Shown piece after piece: positions 7,868 through 16,213 of a DNA stretch of 20,416 nt. Within the stretch, counting starts at the first letter, position 1. Each line of letters begins with the position of its first letter. The notes below the pieces were generated by a model, which was given only the letters and a program-made list of their open reading frames with translations, searched no databases and had not been told where the DNA came from. The position numbers and the translations under genes are program-made. The DNA is from Phaeoceros laevis (Eukaryota; Anthocerotophyta; Anthocerotopsida; Notothyladales): positions 1-20,416 of the forward strand of contig JBNGIQ010004243.1 in NCBI GenBank assembly GCA_049999765.1, written 5' to 3'.

Positions 7868-8132
7868 TCAGATGATGAGTTGATGAAGGAGGTGGGCCCG
7901 CAGGCCTCATGTGGACTTCCCAACAGAGACCAAGGCTGAGAGAGAACGATGAGCCGACGCCGCCATCTGCTAAACATGAACATTCCATGAGAGTTTGCAA
8001 TCGAAATATAAATGTAGGAACTTCACCCAGTGTTTGTGCTGGATGGTCGACTGGTCGGGAAGTGTTAGAACGAACTCATTGGGGTCGTCCCTTAGCTTCC
8101 ATGAGAAGTAAATGAGCTTGAACTTCTGGGGA
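7868..8132. other. Interior of the repeat region, right part
   Basis: No gene is supported. The minus strand here would hold the upstream part of the LINE remnant, but no reverse-transcriptase motif could be read in any frame. Confidence 0.3.
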
Positions 8133-8171
8133 GGTCCATAAGAACTCTCCGGTCAAGCGCCCTGGGGTCGG
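8133..8171 (+). repeat. Single 5S-rRNA-A-box-like box
   Basis: GGTCCATAAGAACTCTCCGG followed by TCAAGCGCCCTGGGG resembles 5S rRNA around GATCCCATCAGAACTCCG and GTTAAGCG, and matches the triple box at 7021-7137 in the same (direct) orientation. It abuts the right inverted arm. So the boxes are direct repeats while the outer arms are inverted. Confidence 0.5.
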
Positions 8172-8194
8172 ATCAGCTCTCGGAAGGGGTATGC

Positions 8195-8434
8195 GCCGCG
8201 TGGGAAGCACGGTATAAGCCACGGTGTGTGCGGTGTGTGCGCGTGCGCAGGATGGAGTGGGGTACCGGTAGGTGAAGGGTACGCGCGCGCGCGAGGGATG
8301 GAGTGGGATGCGAAGGCGTATACAGAGCGTATACGAGTAAGAGAGAGGGTTTCGTGAGAACACAGCGCATGGCGGGATGGCATGCGCAGTGGCCAAGTGA
8401 AGGCGGGGCCCGCACCTGGCCACCTGATATATAC
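8195..8434 (-). repeat. Right arm of the diverged inverted repeat
   Basis: Its reverse complement begins GTATATATCAGGTGG and carries, in order, GCGCATGCCATC, CCATGCGCTG, CTCCATCC, GCGCACGCGCACACACCG and TATACCGTGCTTCCCAC. These parallel the left arm at 6656-6870. It contains a purely alternating CG run (8281-8292) and GT-rich purine/pyrimidine stretches. Confidence 0.65.
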
Positions 8435-8627
8435 GCTTAGCCTGCAAAGTTGCCAGATGCGATCTTCCAGGCACCTGCTCCGTCTCAATTGCACCAATTA
8501 GCTAGACTAGTTTAAACTTAGCACAAACTTCCCGCCAAACCGCCAAACGAAGGGCAGTGGCGTACTGTTTAGGCCACAAGTGCCTGCATTTTAGGCAAGT
8601 GAGTAGGGGGATCCCGACATAGCCTGC

Positions 8628-9758
8628 GTGCTCGCTGCGGATATGACGCTCGCCATTGTAGCAGCCTCCCCGTTGGCTGTGAGAGCGAGCCAGCGCCACG
8701 AATCATGTCAAGCCTCCCTGCTTCTGCATCTGCGGGTGAAGATCTTGCCCGTCAAGCAGGGATTTTTGCTGCGTCTGGCTCCCATCCGGCATGGACATGG
8801 TGCGAAGAGGAGGACACAATTGCAAGCATCCGGGGCCGAGCTGCTGGATGACGAGGATGCCGCCTCCGGCGCCGGTGCTTCTACCAGTTCTTCCAGGTTT
8901 GAGCTGGAAAATGAGAGAAGAGGCAACACGAAACGCAATTGGCAGCCGTGGCTCCTGGTAGGGGCTGCGGTGGTGGTCTCGGGGCTCATCTGTCTGGTTG
9001 CCATCCGAATAGGGATGCAGGCAAGAATTGCTGCTGCAACTCCTGCTCCGGCTGCTGCTGTTGCAACAGCCGGGGCACCAGAGCACTTCACCTGGCAGTT
9101 GTTCGGGTACAGGGTAGATTTGGGAGAGCGTACTCCCGGCTGGGTCTACTTCAGCCTGCTCATGGCCGCTGGATTCGGGCTCTTTGTCAGTGAAGAGGCA
9201 CTCAACGTGTGGGTAGGGGCAACGCTGGGCCGCAGCCTGGCGCTGGGATCGTCTCGGGAAGCTTTGCTCAGCTCTCTGCGCTCCAACGGCCTCTACATCG
9301 CCTCCACGGTGCTCTGGGTGTACTGGGGAGTGTGCATCAGTGACATGGTACCCTTTTACGCTGGCAGGATGGCTGGGGACACGTTCCGGGACAAGTTCGG
9401 AGTGAGCAAGGAGAAGATGGAGCTGGTGACTAACAGGGTGAAGCGCCATGGCAACCTGATTGGATTTGTGGAGCGCTTCTCCCTGGGGGCGCGGAATCCT
9501 ACCTCCTTCCTGGCAGGAGCCGCAGGAATTTCCCCTTACCGGTACTTCGCGGGGGTTTGTGCCGGTGCTCTCATCACTCTTCCCCTGCAGCTCAGCGTGG
9601 GGGTGCTGATGCGCCAACACCCAGTCAGAGCCCTGGCTGCGGTGGCATCCTTCGTCGGCGTGGTTTCACTCTTCCCTTATGTAGCCGCGGGCATTGCCTC
9701 ATTGGCCTATGTCATACGCCGCCAGATGGACACATGGGCCACCAGGCCAACTCCTTGA
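8628..9758 (+). CDS. VTT/DedA (SNARE-associated Golgi) family membrane protein, probably plastid-targeted
   Basis: Intronless, 376 aa. Residues 1-65 are rich in Ala, Ser, Arg, His and Leu with few acids, as in a chloroplast transit peptide; Met1 and Met6 are both possible starts. Hydrophobic segments lie at about 108-126, 171-188, 221-240, 305-326 and 333-363. The VTT/DedA signature is present: SDMVPFYAGRMAG (238-250) corresponds to the family's GD-x-x-x-Y-x-x-GR-x-x-G, and ERFSLGARNPTSFLAGAAG (282-300) to RF-x-P-x-x-R with a conserved arginine (Arg289), followed by the AG-x-x motif. Family members act in membrane lipid scrambling or flipping and in proton-dependent transport; the substrate here cannot be told. 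The 3' end faces RAD17, 246 bp away (tail-to-tail). The lack of introns may be ancestral or reflect retroposition. Confidence 0.85.
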   Translation: MLAADMTLAIVAASPLAVRASQRHESCQASLLLHLRVKILPVKQGFLLRLAPIRHGHGAKRRTQLQASGAELLDDEDAASGAGASTSSSRFELENERRGNTKRNWQPWLLVGAAVVVSGLICLVAIRIGMQARIAAATPAPAAAVATAGAPEHFTWQLFGYRVDLGERTPGWVYFSLLMAAGFGLFVSEEALNVWVGATLGRSLALGSSREALLSSLRSNGLYIASTVLWVYWGVCISDMVPFYAGRMAGDTFRDKFGVSKEKMELVTNRVKRHGNLIGFVERFSLGARNPTSFLAGAAGISPYRYFAGVCAGALITLPLQLSVGVLMRQHPVRALAAVASFVGVVSLFPYVAAGIASLAYVIRRQMDTWATRPTP

Positions 9759-10004
9759 TTCATCTACTAACTGCAGCAATTGCAGGGCACCAGCTATTAA
9801 CTGAAGGCAGCATTGTGCCTTCACATTCACATCCACCAATAGCAAGCATGGCTTCTGATGAATATGTGCAATGGGGCGTACTGTCGTGAATATGCACCAC
9901 CTTTATAGAAGATTGACCTCGTCCTTTCAAAAAGTGAGTGCATGTGAGTCACATGTGGCACAAGCCACATGCTGTTCTGCCCCGGCCTGTAGGAGAGGCA
10001 GGCA

Positions 10005-11921
10005 CTACCAATCTTCAATTTCATCATCTTCGTCCACACTGATGGAAACAACTGATGCAGGCTGCATATCTCGGTAGCAGTGTGCCTCTGCTCGCAACAT
10101 CTTGCGGTCACCATATTGTGTTCCTACCTCGTCATCATCTCCAGGGCCGAAACCGTTGTCCCAGCTGGGTCTACTTTTAACTAGAACAGCTGCTGCTTCA
10201 AAAATGTGAGAGTAGCTTGAGGAAAGCAGACGCAGGCGCTGATAGAAGGGTCTCATCTCTGTTGCTGCCGCTGTTGCATTGGTCATACTGGGTGACCCAT
10301 GAGATGCCAGCCTCTGTGCCCATATCTCCGCCCGGGTCCTAGCTATGTCCTTCTCGACTTGCCAAAGCGACGGTGACCGCAGGGCTTGCCATTTCCTGGG
10401 GGCCGAGTGAGCGTTGCCAAACAGTAGTCCACGTGAAGCCACAGACCCGGCTGCTGCCGCACAGATCTCCCAAGCATCAGTGTGCTCGTCCCCTAGGAAA
10501 GGAGAAAAAGAACGATTCATCTTCCAGCTCCCATGTGCTCCAAGAAGGAAATCACTGTCACTGAAGTACCCCATGACATCTGCAACATCATCAATCGCTT
10601 CCTCGTGAATGAAGTCCACCACATTCTCCTGCAGAAATGCTAAAACTGTCCCGCTGTCCGTTGATGCTCGTGCTAAGATAGTTTCAGGTTCTTCCATGTC
10701 TAGCGGAAGTCGTGCGTACCGATGCAAGAGGCCGCAACAAACATTCCCAGAGCCGTCCCCTGGTGCTAAGGTCTGTTCAGGTAGCCTCTTGTTGTACAGG
10801 AACTTCCCCAGCGCATGAAACAGAGCGAGACTACAATCCCGACCCGTTGATACGCTTGAGCTCGTCTGCACATTGAACCTTTCACCACCGTTGAGCGTTC
10901 GCACTTTCCTCCTACCCTTCATCTTCTTCACACCAGCGCCAGGTCCAAGGCTGCCGGGACCATTCTGTTGCGAACCCACGCATAGGAAGTGCAGACAGGA
11001 AAGGGCACTCCGGACATCCCCATCACTATTCTCCGCTACAGCACAGACCGTTTCCAGTGGGATTTTGCAGCCTTCAGAACTCGAGACTCTAAGCAGAAAT
11101 TTCTGGATTGCGCTGGTTGTTAGCGGATTGAAAGATACAGATGTAGCTCCTCCCCACTCAAGCGTCTGCTGAATTTCCAACATGACCCGATTCATGTCTC
11201 CTCTTGCCCCCGACAACACTACGACACACGGAAAATGGCTAGCAAAAAGTTGCGAACGCAAAGCTTGGAGCAAGCGTTGCTTCTCCTCAACCGCCGATGC
11301 CATAGGGAAGTCATCTATGAGAAGCACCTTGCCGACACCTGGTTGACTAGGGCCACCACCCCTTGCAGGCCCAGCCAAAGAAGGGTACTTCCTTGCATTG
11401 GAAAGGAAGGCTTCAAATTCGTCCAGCTTGGAGACGTAGCGGGAGCGTGTGACGGCGTTGTGAAGATGCTCCTGCCAAAGCGTGGGCACTGGTGTTGTCC
11501 ATTCGCACAGCTCAAATCCTATGACATTGGCCAGCACCTGCACAACCGAAGACTTGCCCACTCCCGGAGGGCCAACCAGGAGAAGAATAGGGGGCGCGCC
11601 GGAGTGAGAGCCGGACTTCACACCGAGCTTGTTCTCCAGCCAAGCTCGAACTTCCGAGACCTTTTTGCTGTGCACCAAAAGATCCGCCAACTTGCGAGGA
11701 GCATACTTCGCAGCCCACGTTGAAGCATCTTTCTCAGAGGTATCGAGGGACAAGGCACCGGCAATCTCGGGGTATTCCTGCCTGCTGGTTGAGAAAGGAA
11801 GTTTGGCCCAGGACTTAGCTGATCCTTGAGAATACTGCCGCTGACTATCGTCGTCATCCCCTTCCTCGTCATCCGAGATCACCACCGGCTTGCGCTTTTG
11901 CTTCACCATCATCACAACCAC
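10005..11921 (-). CDS. RAD17: RAD17-type checkpoint clamp loader
   Basis: A single 638-aa frame. RAD17 replaces RFC1 in an RFC-like complex and loads the 9-1-1 clamp at damaged DNA in the nucleus, enabling ATR signalling. The N-terminus has a basic KQKRKP patch, an acidic run and SQ sites. DASTWAAKYAPRKLADLLVH (65-84) is the family's W-x-x-KY-x-P entry motif. Walker A is GPPGVGKS (117-124) and Walker B is LLIDDF (200-205). NSDGDVRSAL (298-307) is sensor-2-like. KKMKGRRKVR (332-341) is a possible nuclear localisation signal. RDCSLALFHALGKFLYNKR (361-379) is typical of RAD17. The C-terminus is acidic and ends DEDDEIEDW. The start at 11921 is the first ATG; Met4 and Met5 are alternatives. No intron interrupts the gene, although plant RAD17 genes are normally expected to contain introns, so a retrocopy origin is plausible. 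It is head-to-head with PPR copy C. Confidence 0.9.
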   Translation of the reverse strand: MVVMMVKQKRKPVVISDDEEGDDDDSQRQYSQGSAKSWAKLPFSTSRQEYPEIAGALSLDTSEKDASTWAAKYAPRKLADLLVHSKKVSEVRAWLENKLGVKSGSHSGAPPILLLVGPPGVGKSSVVQVLANVIGFELCEWTTPVPTLWQEHLHNAVTRSRYVSKLDEFEAFLSNARKYPSLAGPARGGGPSQPGVGKVLLIDDFPMASAVEEKQRLLQALRSQLFASHFPCVVVLSGARGDMNRVMLEIQQTLEWGGATSVSFNPLTTSAIQKFLLRVSSSEGCKIPLETVCAVAENSDGDVRSALSCLHFLCVGSQQNGPGSLGPGAGVKKMKGRRKVRTLNGGERFNVQTSSSVSTGRDCSLALFHALGKFLYNKRLPEQTLAPGDGSGNVCCGLLHRYARLPLDMEEPETILARASTDSGTVLAFLQENVVDFIHEEAIDDVADVMGYFSDSDFLLGAHGSWKMNRSFSPFLGDEHTDAWEICAAAAGSVASRGLLFGNAHSAPRKWQALRSPSLWQVEKDIARTRAEIWAQRLASHGSPSMTNATAAATEMRPFYQRLRLLSSSYSHIFEAAAVLVKSRPSWDNGFGPGDDDEVGTQYGDRKMLRAEAHCYRDMQPASVVSISVDEDDEIEDW

Positions 11922-12097
11922 GGCACACCCTCATAGGCACAAGTGGCAGGGGGCTGCTTGCTGCATTGGCACCTTGTTGATACGACTGTGTTAGGGCAGC
12001 TCCCTACTAACTCGAAGCATATGTGAGGAGTCGAATCTAGGAAGTTCGCCTTGCACCGTAGGCGGCATGGCTAACGTCAGCTGCATTACCGGGCAAG
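11922..12097. promoter_or_regulatory. Divergent spacer between RAD17 and PPR copy C
   Basis: The two genes are transcribed away from each other, with 176 bp between the RAD17 start and the first ATG of the PPR 5' frame (556 bp to the main PPR frame). Both promoters must lie in or overlap this segment. No convincing TATA box or named element was recognised, so this call rests on geometry only. Confidence 0.35.
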
Positions 12098-12481
12098 ATG
12101 CAGGCTGACTCTGAGGATATGGCGCTGCCGCAGCTGTCATCGTCGCCTAGTTCCCTGCTTCTGACCTCGAGTGGTTCCGTTATCGAGCAAGAATGGTTAT
12201 GGATTAATGTGCTTCAGTCAGGTTCTCTGCTTCCCCTCACCCGGAGTATGGTATCAGCCAAGCAACGGTTATCGATGACAGCACAAAACGCTTTTCGCGG
12301 CTGCCAGTGCGGATTGAGGCAATGTAGTCGGGTACAATTCAATGCGCCATGTTATGGAATTGAGCAGATAGCTACAAAGCAAATGTTCTGGCAAGGCTTC
12401 TTCTTGGATCCTACGCAGTGGTGGGACGACAGGCCACATATGCCAAGTCCCAACCATTGTGACTTCAGGCACAAGACATGA
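12098..12481 (+). pseudogene. Broken 5' end of PPR copy C carrying the best-preserved PDF-like unit
   Basis: A 127-codon frame with a Ser/Leu-rich start. Near its end, WQGFFLDPTQWWDDR (residues 98-112) and CDFRHK match the PDF-like block of copies A and B. Aligned with copy B after FRH, one base is missing, giving TGA at 12479-12481. The remaining equivalent of EPLWLNN appears in the main frame as GVLLLNH. The TGA overlaps the ATG of the main frame (ATGA, 12478-12481). So an ancestral longer protein has been split by a -1 frameshift. Reinitiation, splicing around the break, or simple loss of the N-terminus are all possible. Confidence 0.65.
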
Positions 12482-15400
12482 AGGGAGTGCTTCTGCTCAA
12501 CCACTGTTACAGGTCTGCATGGGTGAATTTAGCCATACGGGATGCTGGGATAAGCCAGCTTTCTTGGTGTACCTCGACCTCGATTTTTTGGAGGAAGAAA
12601 GCACAGATGAGCGTTTGTTGTATGCATGATCCAGGTCCAGCTTCTTCAGGTGGAATGACTCTGGAGGAACGACAGGAACACGTGTCGAAAAATTTTCTGG
12701 ATCCTCCACAGTTGTGGGACGGTAGGTCAGAGAAGAGAAGTCCTTGTTGTCGTAACTGCAGGGTCAAGGAGGCCCAGTGCTCCAGGTTCTCGTCCAAGGC
12801 TGCCTGGAAGGACTCACAGGTGAACATTTGGGATGCTGGAAAGTCAGAGCCCGCTGGGTCTAAGTCGACCTTGTCGTACGGGGAAGACAGGGTTCAGTTA
12901 TTCCCTTGGGACGTTTTCCCCGCTCATGATCGAGCTGTACCTCCCGCTGGAAATGTCCTGCAGAAACCGTGGCAACAAGAAATGTCCTGGCAAGACCTCT
13001 TGTTACCTCCTACACTGTGCTGGGGCAACAGGCCCGACGAGAGGAATTACTGCCACCCTGACTCCAGGCTGAACACATTCAAGGAGCCAGAGTGGCAAAA
13101 CAACTGTCACGAGCCTGTCTGCATGGATCCTCAGCCAGCCGTGCAGGATGCTTGGGTGAGGAGTTCTTCGTGGCCTATGTCTGCATTGACCATAAAAACT
13201 AATCCTGTTCTTTGGGCTGACGTGGGGTGTGAAGGGGCTTCACAGGCTGGCAAGTTGAGCAGGCTTTGTGAGGAGGGAGAGCTGAAGGAAGCAGTTGAAG
13301 CACTGGACCTCCTGGTGCAGCGAGGATGTGAAATTAATAGGAGCGTGTTCTATCGTGTCTTGAAAAGATGCATGACACAGAAGGATTTGGTTCTTGGCAG
13401 GCGTGTCCATGCTCTTGTTATCCAGAGTGGATACGATTCAAACGCTTTTTTGGCTAACCACGCAATAGGAATGTATGCTTCTCACGGTAGACTGGAGGAG
13501 GCAACAAAGGTTTTTAGGAAGGTCACGGCACCAAACTCTTTTATGTGGGCTTCCATCATACTGGCACATGCCAGACTTGGACAGTCAAAGAAGGCCATAC
13601 AACTGTATCACCAGATGATAGAGTCGAAATTAAAACCAGACAACCATGTTTATGTGGCAGTCCTTAAGGCTTGTGCCACTGTTGGGGATTTGGTTCTTGG
13701 GAAGGAGCTCCATGCGGAGATTGGAGACAATGCAAGCAGTGGTGATGTTATTGTGGGCAACAGCCTGTTGAACATGTATGCAAAATGTGGGAGCTTGGAG
13801 GATGCTCGGGAAGTGTTTGACAGATTGCACACGAGAAATGTGGTGACATGGACGGCCATGATTGCAGCATATGCTCGCCATGGATTTGGTCAAGAAGCTC
13901 TTGCCCTTTATGCGCAAATGCAACTTGAGGGCACGACTCCAGCTGATCATGTTGCATTCACATGCCTTCTGCAAGCCTGTGCCATAATGAGAGCACTGCA
14001 TCAGGGAAAACAGCTTCATGCGCAAGTCCAAGAAAGGAGGCTGGAAAATGATGTGCTTGTTGGTAACAGCCTGGTGGATATGTATGCAAAGTGCGGAAGC
14101 TTGGAGGATGCACGCAGAGTGTTTGACAGCTTGCCGAATAGGGATGTGGTGACATGGAATGCCCTGATTGCCGGTTATGTGCAGCATGGGTTTGGTCAAG
14201 AGGCCCTCAGTTTGTACGCTGACATGCTACAGGAAGGCAACATAACAGGTGATTCTGTGACCTTTGTGTGCCTTTTAAAAGCGTGTGCTGGTTTGGGAGC
14301 TCTGCAGCAGGGGAAGGAGTTGCATGAACAAATTCATGATGCTGGGCTCGAAACTGATAGGGTTGTTGGCAACAGTTTGGTGAACATGTATGCGAAATGC
14401 GGAAGCCTAGAGGATGCCCGCCAAGTGTTTGACAGATTGCCCACAAGGGATGTAGTTACGTGGACTGCCATGATAGGAGGATATAGTCACCAGGGGCTGG
14501 GTCAGGAAGCCCTTGCCCTGTATGTGGACATGCAGCAGGAGGGCATTACTCCTGCCAATCGTGTTACATTTGTGTGCCTTCTACAAGCCTGTGCCAGCAT
14601 TGGAGCTCTGCATCATGGGAAGCAGCTTCATGGACAGATTCAGGAAAGAGGACTTGGAGCAGATGTAGGCCTTGGCAGCTGTTTGGTGGACATGTACTCA
14701 AAGTGTGGGAGCTTAGACGATGCTCACAGAGTGTTTGTTGGAATGCCCACTAAAGATGTGATCACGTGGAATTCCATGATCGCAGGATATGTGCACAATG
14801 GGCGCAGTCAAGAAGCGCTTGCTATTTATGCAAGCATGCAACAGGATGACACTAGTCCAGCTGATGACGTGACTTTTGTGTGCCTCTTGCAAGCATGCAC
14901 CAGCTTGGGAGCTCTAGGTGAGGGGAAAGAGCTGCATGAACAGATTCAGGACCGAGGACTGGAAGGTAATTTACTGGTTGCAAACTGTCTGGTGGACATG
15001 TACGCGAAGTGTGGGAGCTTAGATGATGCCCGCAGAGTTTTTGACAGGCTTTCCTTGAAAGATGTAGTGACATGGAATGTCTTGCTGAATGGTTATGCTG
15101 AACATAGTGATGGTGAAGGTGCGAGGAAGTGTTTTGAAGAGATGTGTGAGCAAAACGTGGAGCCCAGTGACACAACATTTATTTGTCTTCTTTTGGCATG
15201 CAGTCATGCTGGCCTGGTGCATGAGGGTGAGAAGTACTTCAGGATGATGAGAGACTACGGGATAGTGCCCACTGACTACCACTACAATTGCATGGTGGAC
15301 CTGCTTGGGCGATCTGGCTACTTGGATGAGGCCGAAAGCATGTTGCAAACTGCACCCCTTGACAACCTGGTGGTGGGCTTGACATCCCTGTTGAGTGCTT

Positions 15401-15975
15401 GCAAAAGCCATGGCGATGAGGAACGTGGAAGACGATGTTTTGAGCATCTCATCCAGTTGGAACCCGAATACACCAGTGGTTATGTCCTCGTGGGTAACAT
15501 GTATGCCAGCGCAGGCAGATGGAAGGATGTAGATAGAATAGAGCGGCTGAGAAAGTATGCAGGTGCCTTGAAACAGCCTGCAAAGGCGTGTATCGAGGTT
15601 AGGAACAGGGTGCACGAGTTCACAGTGGGGGAAGACAGGTCCGATCTTTCTTCAAAGATGAGAAGTGTGAATGCGCGGTTGAGGGCGGCAGGGAAGCATG
15701 TGCCGGGGACAGAGTGGGTGCACAAGGCAGTGTCTGAGCCGGAAAAGGAAGATGCCATGTGCGGACATGCAGAGAAACTGGCCCTGGCATATGGTCTCCT
15801 GAACACTTCAGACGGCGCAACACTGCTTGTGATTAAGAACTTGCGCATGTGCAGTGACTGTCACAGCAGCACAAAGGTGATGTCACGTCTGGAGAAGCGG
15901 GAGATCGTAGTGAGAGATGCCCACCGTGTGCACCGGTTTGTTGATGGGGCTTGTTCATGTGGAGATCGGCATTGA
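12478..15975 (+). CDS. PLS-class PPR protein with expanded repeats and KP-like DYW domain (copy C)
   Basis: The main frame is 1165 aa and intronless, with a stop just upstream at 12460. Residues about 64-121 and 168-228 are two further degenerate PDF-like units (FLDPPQLWDGR; LLLPPTLCWGNR). PPR repeats run from about 255 to 960. Five S-motif signatures MY[AS]KCGSL sit at residues 433, 535, 637, 739 and 841, exactly 102 apart. E1/E2-like motifs (about 963-1030) lead to KQPA at the PG-box position (1032-1035). The deaminase-like domain has HAE at 1097-1099, CSDC at 1125-1128, and His1152 with CSC at 1159-1161. The last tripeptide is DRH. The role expected from the family is site-specific base conversion in organelle RNA, with the KP-like features pointing to U-to-C. 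Without the broken 5' exon the frame has no obvious targeting peptide, so the true start is uncertain. Confidence 0.9.
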   Translation: MKGVLLLNHCYRSAWVNLAIRDAGISQLSWCTSTSIFWRKKAQMSVCCMHDPGPASSGGMTLEERQEHVSKNFLDPPQLWDGRSEKRSPCCRNCRVKEAQCSRFSSKAAWKDSQVNIWDAGKSEPAGSKSTLSYGEDRVQLFPWDVFPAHDRAVPPAGNVLQKPWQQEMSWQDLLLPPTLCWGNRPDERNYCHPDSRLNTFKEPEWQNNCHEPVCMDPQPAVQDAWVRSSSWPMSALTIKTNPVLWADVGCEGASQAGKLSRLCEEGELKEAVEALDLLVQRGCEINRSVFYRVLKRCMTQKDLVLGRRVHALVIQSGYDSNAFLANHAIGMYASHGRLEEATKVFRKVTAPNSFMWASIILAHARLGQSKKAIQLYHQMIESKLKPDNHVYVAVLKACATVGDLVLGKELHAEIGDNASSGDVIVGNSLLNMYAKCGSLEDAREVFDRLHTRNVVTWTAMIAAYARHGFGQEALALYAQMQLEGTTPADHVAFTCLLQACAIMRALHQGKQLHAQVQERRLENDVLVGNSLVDMYAKCGSLEDARRVFDSLPNRDVVTWNALIAGYVQHGFGQEALSLYADMLQEGNITGDSVTFVCLLKACAGLGALQQGKELHEQIHDAGLETDRVVGNSLVNMYAKCGSLEDARQVFDRLPTRDVVTWTAMIGGYSHQGLGQEALALYVDMQQEGITPANRVTFVCLLQACASIGALHHGKQLHGQIQERGLGADVGLGSCLVDMYSKCGSLDDAHRVFVGMPTKDVITWNSMIAGYVHNGRSQEALAIYASMQQDDTSPADDVTFVCLLQACTSLGALGEGKELHEQIQDRGLEGNLLVANCLVDMYAKCGSLDDARRVFDRLSLKDVVTWNVLLNGYAEHSDGEGARKCFEEMCEQNVEPSDTTFICLLLACSHAGLVHEGEKYFRMMRDYGIVPTDYHYNCMVDLLGRSGYLDEAESMLQTAPLDNLVVGLTSLLSACKSHGDEERGRRCFEHLIQLEPEYTSGYVLVGNMYASAGRWKDVDRIERLRKYAGALKQPAKACIEVRNRVHEFTVGEDRSDLSSKMRSVNARLRAAGKHVPGTEWVHKAVSEPEKEDAMCGHAEKLALAYGLLNTSDGATLLVIKNLRMCSDCHSSTKVMSRLEKREIVVRDAHRVHRFVDGACSCGDRH
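13747..15075 (+). repeat. 306-bp coding tandem repeat (PPR P-L-S triplets) in copy C
   Basis: ATG codons of the MY-KCG motif fall at 13774, 14080, 14386, 14692 and 14998, an exact 306-nt period. Each unit encodes one P (36 aa), L (35) and S (31) repeat. Constant length with substitutions but no indels suggests internal amplification of one triplet followed by divergence under coding constraint. Confidence 0.85.
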
Positions 15976-16039
15976 CAGTCTGAGTGAGTTGGAACACACA
16001 GCCTGGCGGATGGCGGTGAATGCTGTGATGCTGGAGAAG

Positions 16040-16158
16040 GTAATTGTCGGGAGGCTTCGCAGCTGGCAGGCTTGGGAGAGGTGTTGAGAGTCTTTTGTAT
16101 CCACAGACAGGCCAAGTTGTGTTACTGACATTGTTCGTGTGTTTTTTTGATTCCGCAG
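16040..16158 (+). other. Probable spliceosomal intron in the 3' UTR of PPR copy C
   Basis: The donor is AAG|GTAATT at 16039/16040 and the acceptor is TTCCGCAG|AA at 16158/16159. CTGAC lies in a good branch-point position (in TTACTGACATTG), followed by a T-rich tract. The size, 119 bp, is close to the two introns of the HMA gene in this window. A strong second donor, ATG|GTAAGT, lies at 16213, so a second 3'-UTR intron may follow. The first junction is 64 nt after the stop codon. Confidence 0.5.
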
Positions 16159-16213
16159 AAGGCTTGCAGCTCGCATTGTTTCTGATAGTTTGGCCACAAG
16201 ATGAGACACATGG

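Noticed and set aside
8703-9620. Long minus-strand open frame (305 codons) opposite the DedA gene
   Set aside because: It is low in recognisable motifs and mirrors the GC-rich plus-strand gene, which has clear VTT signatures.
13747-15075. Regular 306-bp periodicity that could be taken for a satellite or CRISPR-like array
   Set aside because: It is protein-coding PPR P-L-S triplets in one open frame with codon-level constraint; there are no short identical repeats with unique spacers.
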